A DNA stretch of 8,400 bases from Collinsella aerofaciens (lineage in GTDB: Bacteria > Actinomycetota > Coriobacteriia > Coriobacteriales > Coriobacteriaceae). The notes under the pieces were generated by a model. The model did not search any database. It was given only the letters and a program-made list of their open reading frames with translations, and was not told the origin of the DNA. The translations under genes and the position numbers were made by a program. The stretch spans positions 1 to 8,400 of the forward strand of contig CAJMHW010000052.1 in the NCBI GenBank assembly GCA_905213325.1, read 5' to 3'. Each line of letters opens with the position of its first letter. Position 1 is the stretch's first letter. Positions 7,504 through 8,400 of the stretch are shown here, in pieces.

Positions 7504-7855
7504 AAATGCGCAGGTAGATGCGCTGATTGAGTTCTCGGCAAATCTATCGAGATCTATGTAGAGATGGCTGAGGTTTGGGTCCGGGGGCGCCTGGGGCTGC
7601 CTTGCGGAAAGCTCGTCCCGGTTTGAGCGTGGATTCCGGGTCGCAGTTTCCGTCTGAAGACTCAACCGGAAACCGTATCCCGTTTTGAGAGCTGATACCG
7701 GCTCGCATTTTCCGCTAGCGGGCCTAACCGGAAACTGCAACCCGTTTTTCGACAAAATAATGGGATGCGGTTTCCGCAAGCACGCTCAATCGCCCTATAT
7801 TTCAAGTCACCTTTAGCTAACATTTGCGCAGCTCAACGGCCCCACCTGCGCATTT
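7504..7855. repeat. Possible small element bounded by 12-bp inverted repeats
   Basis: AAATGCGCAGGT at 7504-7515 and its exact reverse complement at 7844-7855 bound 352 bases that contain the 62-bp repeat array. There is no credible ORF inside. TTTAG occurs near both outer edges (7493-7497 and 7856-7860) but does not abut the left repeat, so a target-site duplication is not convincing. It may be a MITE-like element or chance pairing of common repeat pieces. Confidence 0.3.
7617..7802. repeat. Three tandem 62-bp degenerate repeats
   Basis: Units start at 7617, 7679 and 7741, exactly 62 bases apart. Each begins CCCGTTTT or close to it and contains TCGCAGTTTCCG or a variant at the same offset (7641, 7703, 7765). 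Copies 1 and 2 share a near CAACCGGAAAC block (7663, 7725). A fainter fourth copy may precede them, with GCGGAAA at 7604 in register. The units also fold: CGGAAACTGCAACCC (7729-7743) pairs at 13 of 15 positions with GGGATGCGGTTTCCG (7762-7776). It resembles a REP/BIME-type repeat. A minus-strand ORF through it has no recognisable protein features. Confidence 0.65.
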
Positions 7856-7858
7856 TTT
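7825..7858 (+). terminator. Plus-strand terminator-like hairpin
   Basis: TGCGCAG (7825-7831) pairs with CTGCGCA (7846-7852) and is followed directly by six T (7853-7858). The stem is short (7 bp) and the loop long (14 nt). No plus-strand gene precedes it in the window, so it would end either an unknown small RNA from the repeat region or read-through; it may also be a by-product of the inverted repeats. Confidence 0.4.
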
Positions 7859-7910
7859 AGTAAACCTTGGCATACTCGGCGAACGGTATGAAGATGCCGG
7901 TCAGAGGGTA

Positions 7911-7938
7911 TTGCAAACGGTCGCTCCCGTGGTATGTT
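7911..7938 (+). promoter_or_regulatory. Ferredoxin promoter
   Basis: TTGCAA (7911-7916) and TATGTT (7933-7938) are 16 bp apart, and the -10 box is preceded by TGG, making an extended -10. Transcription would start near 7945, giving a leader of about 55 nt. A ribosome binding site, GAGAGGA (7986-7992), lies 7 nt before the start codon. Confidence 0.55.
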
Positions 7939-7999
7939 TTTGCCCGAATCAAACCGGCGCGCATCGCCTGTAGCGTCGGTCAACAGAGAGGAAACTACC

Positions 8000-8185
8000 A
8001 TGGCTCATCCCGTAATTGATGCCGACGAGTGCATCGCTTGTGGCGTTTGCGTCGACTCCTGCCCCGCTGGCGTTCTGGAGCTCCAGGACGTCGCTACCGT
8101 CGCTGACGAGGACTCCTGCGTCGCCTGTGGCGCTTGCCAGGACGCTTGCCCCGCTGGCGCGATCACCGAGATCGTCGAGGAGTAA
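8000..8185 (+). CDS. 2[4Fe-4S] ferredoxin
   Basis: A 61-residue soluble low-potential electron carrier of the clostridial/bacterial type, which in anaerobes passes electrons between enzymes such as pyruvate:ferredoxin oxidoreductase and hydrogenases. Two CxxCxxCxxxCP motifs are complete: Cys11, 14, 17, 21 and Cys40, 43, 46, 50. In this fold the fourth cysteine of each motif binds the other cluster. The two halves (DADECIACGVCVDSCPAGVL and DEDSCVACGACQDACPAGAI) show the internal duplication of the family. The protein is acidic, with no extra domain or signal peptide. The frame stays open upstream to 7934, but the ATG at 8000 is chosen because it has the ribosome binding site and gives the normal family length. 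It is a single-gene unit, divergent from dnaK, with its own promoter and terminator. Confidence 0.95.
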   Translation: MAHPVIDADECIACGVCVDSCPAGVLELQDVATVADEDSCVACGACQDACPAGAITEIVEE

Positions 8186-8226
8186 CAACTCCCCCACCTG
8201 CACACTCAAAAGTACACCGTGCACAA

Positions 8227-8264
8227 AAAAGGAGGCCTCCGCATCGCCGCGGAGGCCTCCTTTT
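8227..8264 (+). terminator. Strong terminator after ferredoxin
   Basis: A 16-bp perfect stem (8227-8242 with 8249-8264) has a 6-nt loop, flanked by A-rich sequence before and TTTT after. It is 41 nt after the ferredoxin stop. Six A on the left (8225-8230) give a T run on the other strand, so it should also stop minus-strand transcription. Each arm contains the palindrome GGAGGCCTCC. Confidence 0.9.
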
Positions 8265-8400
8265 GCATATGTGGGCAGCTAATTTGGAGCGGGACCCTTG
8301 GCAGTTGCGGTGGAATAGTTCCTGTTTTATGTCTTGGATGCCGATTTGGGGGTGCGGACAGAAAGTTGGACCGTGAAGCGGTCCGGACTGGAGGTTCGCA
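8265..8400. other. Gene-free right edge with a small dyad
   Basis: No credible gene is visible in the last 136 bases. A dyad GGACCG (8368-8373) with CGGTCC (8379-8384), 5-nt loop, lies near the end, and a small dyad GGAATAGTTCC is at 8312-8322. These could belong to another repeat field or to the neighbourhood of a gene outside the window. Confidence 0.3.

Noticed and set aside
7480..7779. 99-residue minus-strand ORF in the dnaK-ferredoxin gap
   Set aside because: It runs through the 62-bp repeats, has no ribosome binding site of note, and its sequence simply translates the degenerate repeats. The 62-base period is not a multiple of three.
8134..8376. 80-residue plus-strand ORF over the ferredoxin end and terminator
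   Set aside because: It overlaps ferredoxin out of frame and reads through a perfect terminator stem, with no domain or ribosome binding site.

Overview
The window looks like chromosome from a high-GC anaerobic actinobacterium, most likely a Coriobacteriia member close to Collinsella. The support is the gene order dnaK-grpE-dnaJ-hspR (the actinobacterial heat-shock operon with a MerR-type HspR repressor), GC-rich third codon positions, a small clostridial-type 2[4Fe-4S] ferredoxin, and gaps between genes packed with short GC-rich repeats. The genus is an inference, since no database search could be run.

Layout. 1-219: no gene; it holds a small hairpin at the left edge and a large perfect hairpin just after the end of the next gene. 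220-2520 (minus): an aconitase-superfamily hydratase of the YbhJ-like kind, preceded by a possible promoter that overlaps a dyad. 2521-3042: no gene; a REP-like repeat field with a GTCCCC-containing motif about every 27 bases, a diverged tandem duplication of 84-87 bases, and a hairpin. 3043-7342 (minus): the chaperone operon, transcribed dnaK, grpE, dnaJ, hspR. 7343-7999: the divergent gap between dnaK and the ferredoxin gene, with the dnaK leader, a 62-bp tandem repeat array, a pair of 12-bp inverted repeats bounding about 350 bases, a possible plus-strand terminator, and the ferredoxin promoter. 8000-8185 (plus): ferredoxin, followed by a strong terminator. 8265-8400: no gene recognised.

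How the genes work together. DnaK is the ATP-driven Hsp70. GrpE exchanges its nucleotide, the J-domain protein delivers substrates and triggers ATP hydrolysis, and HspR represses the operon, by family knowledge with DnaK as co-repressor. The dnaK-grpE junction is tight (2 nt). The grpE-dnaJ junction is 107 nt and carries two hairpins, one terminator-like, so dnaJ and hspR may be made at a lower level than dnaK and grpE. The J-protein has no zinc finger. The hydratase and ferredoxin are separate transcription units.

No new multi-gene system is evident; the protein-coding content is housekeeping. The points most worth a second look are the repeat arrays in the gaps, the internal start signal in grpE, the Gram-negative-type insert in DnaK, the zinc-finger-less J-protein, the lack of a clear HAIR operator at dnaK, and several minus-strand gene ends marked by perfect hairpins without a U tract.
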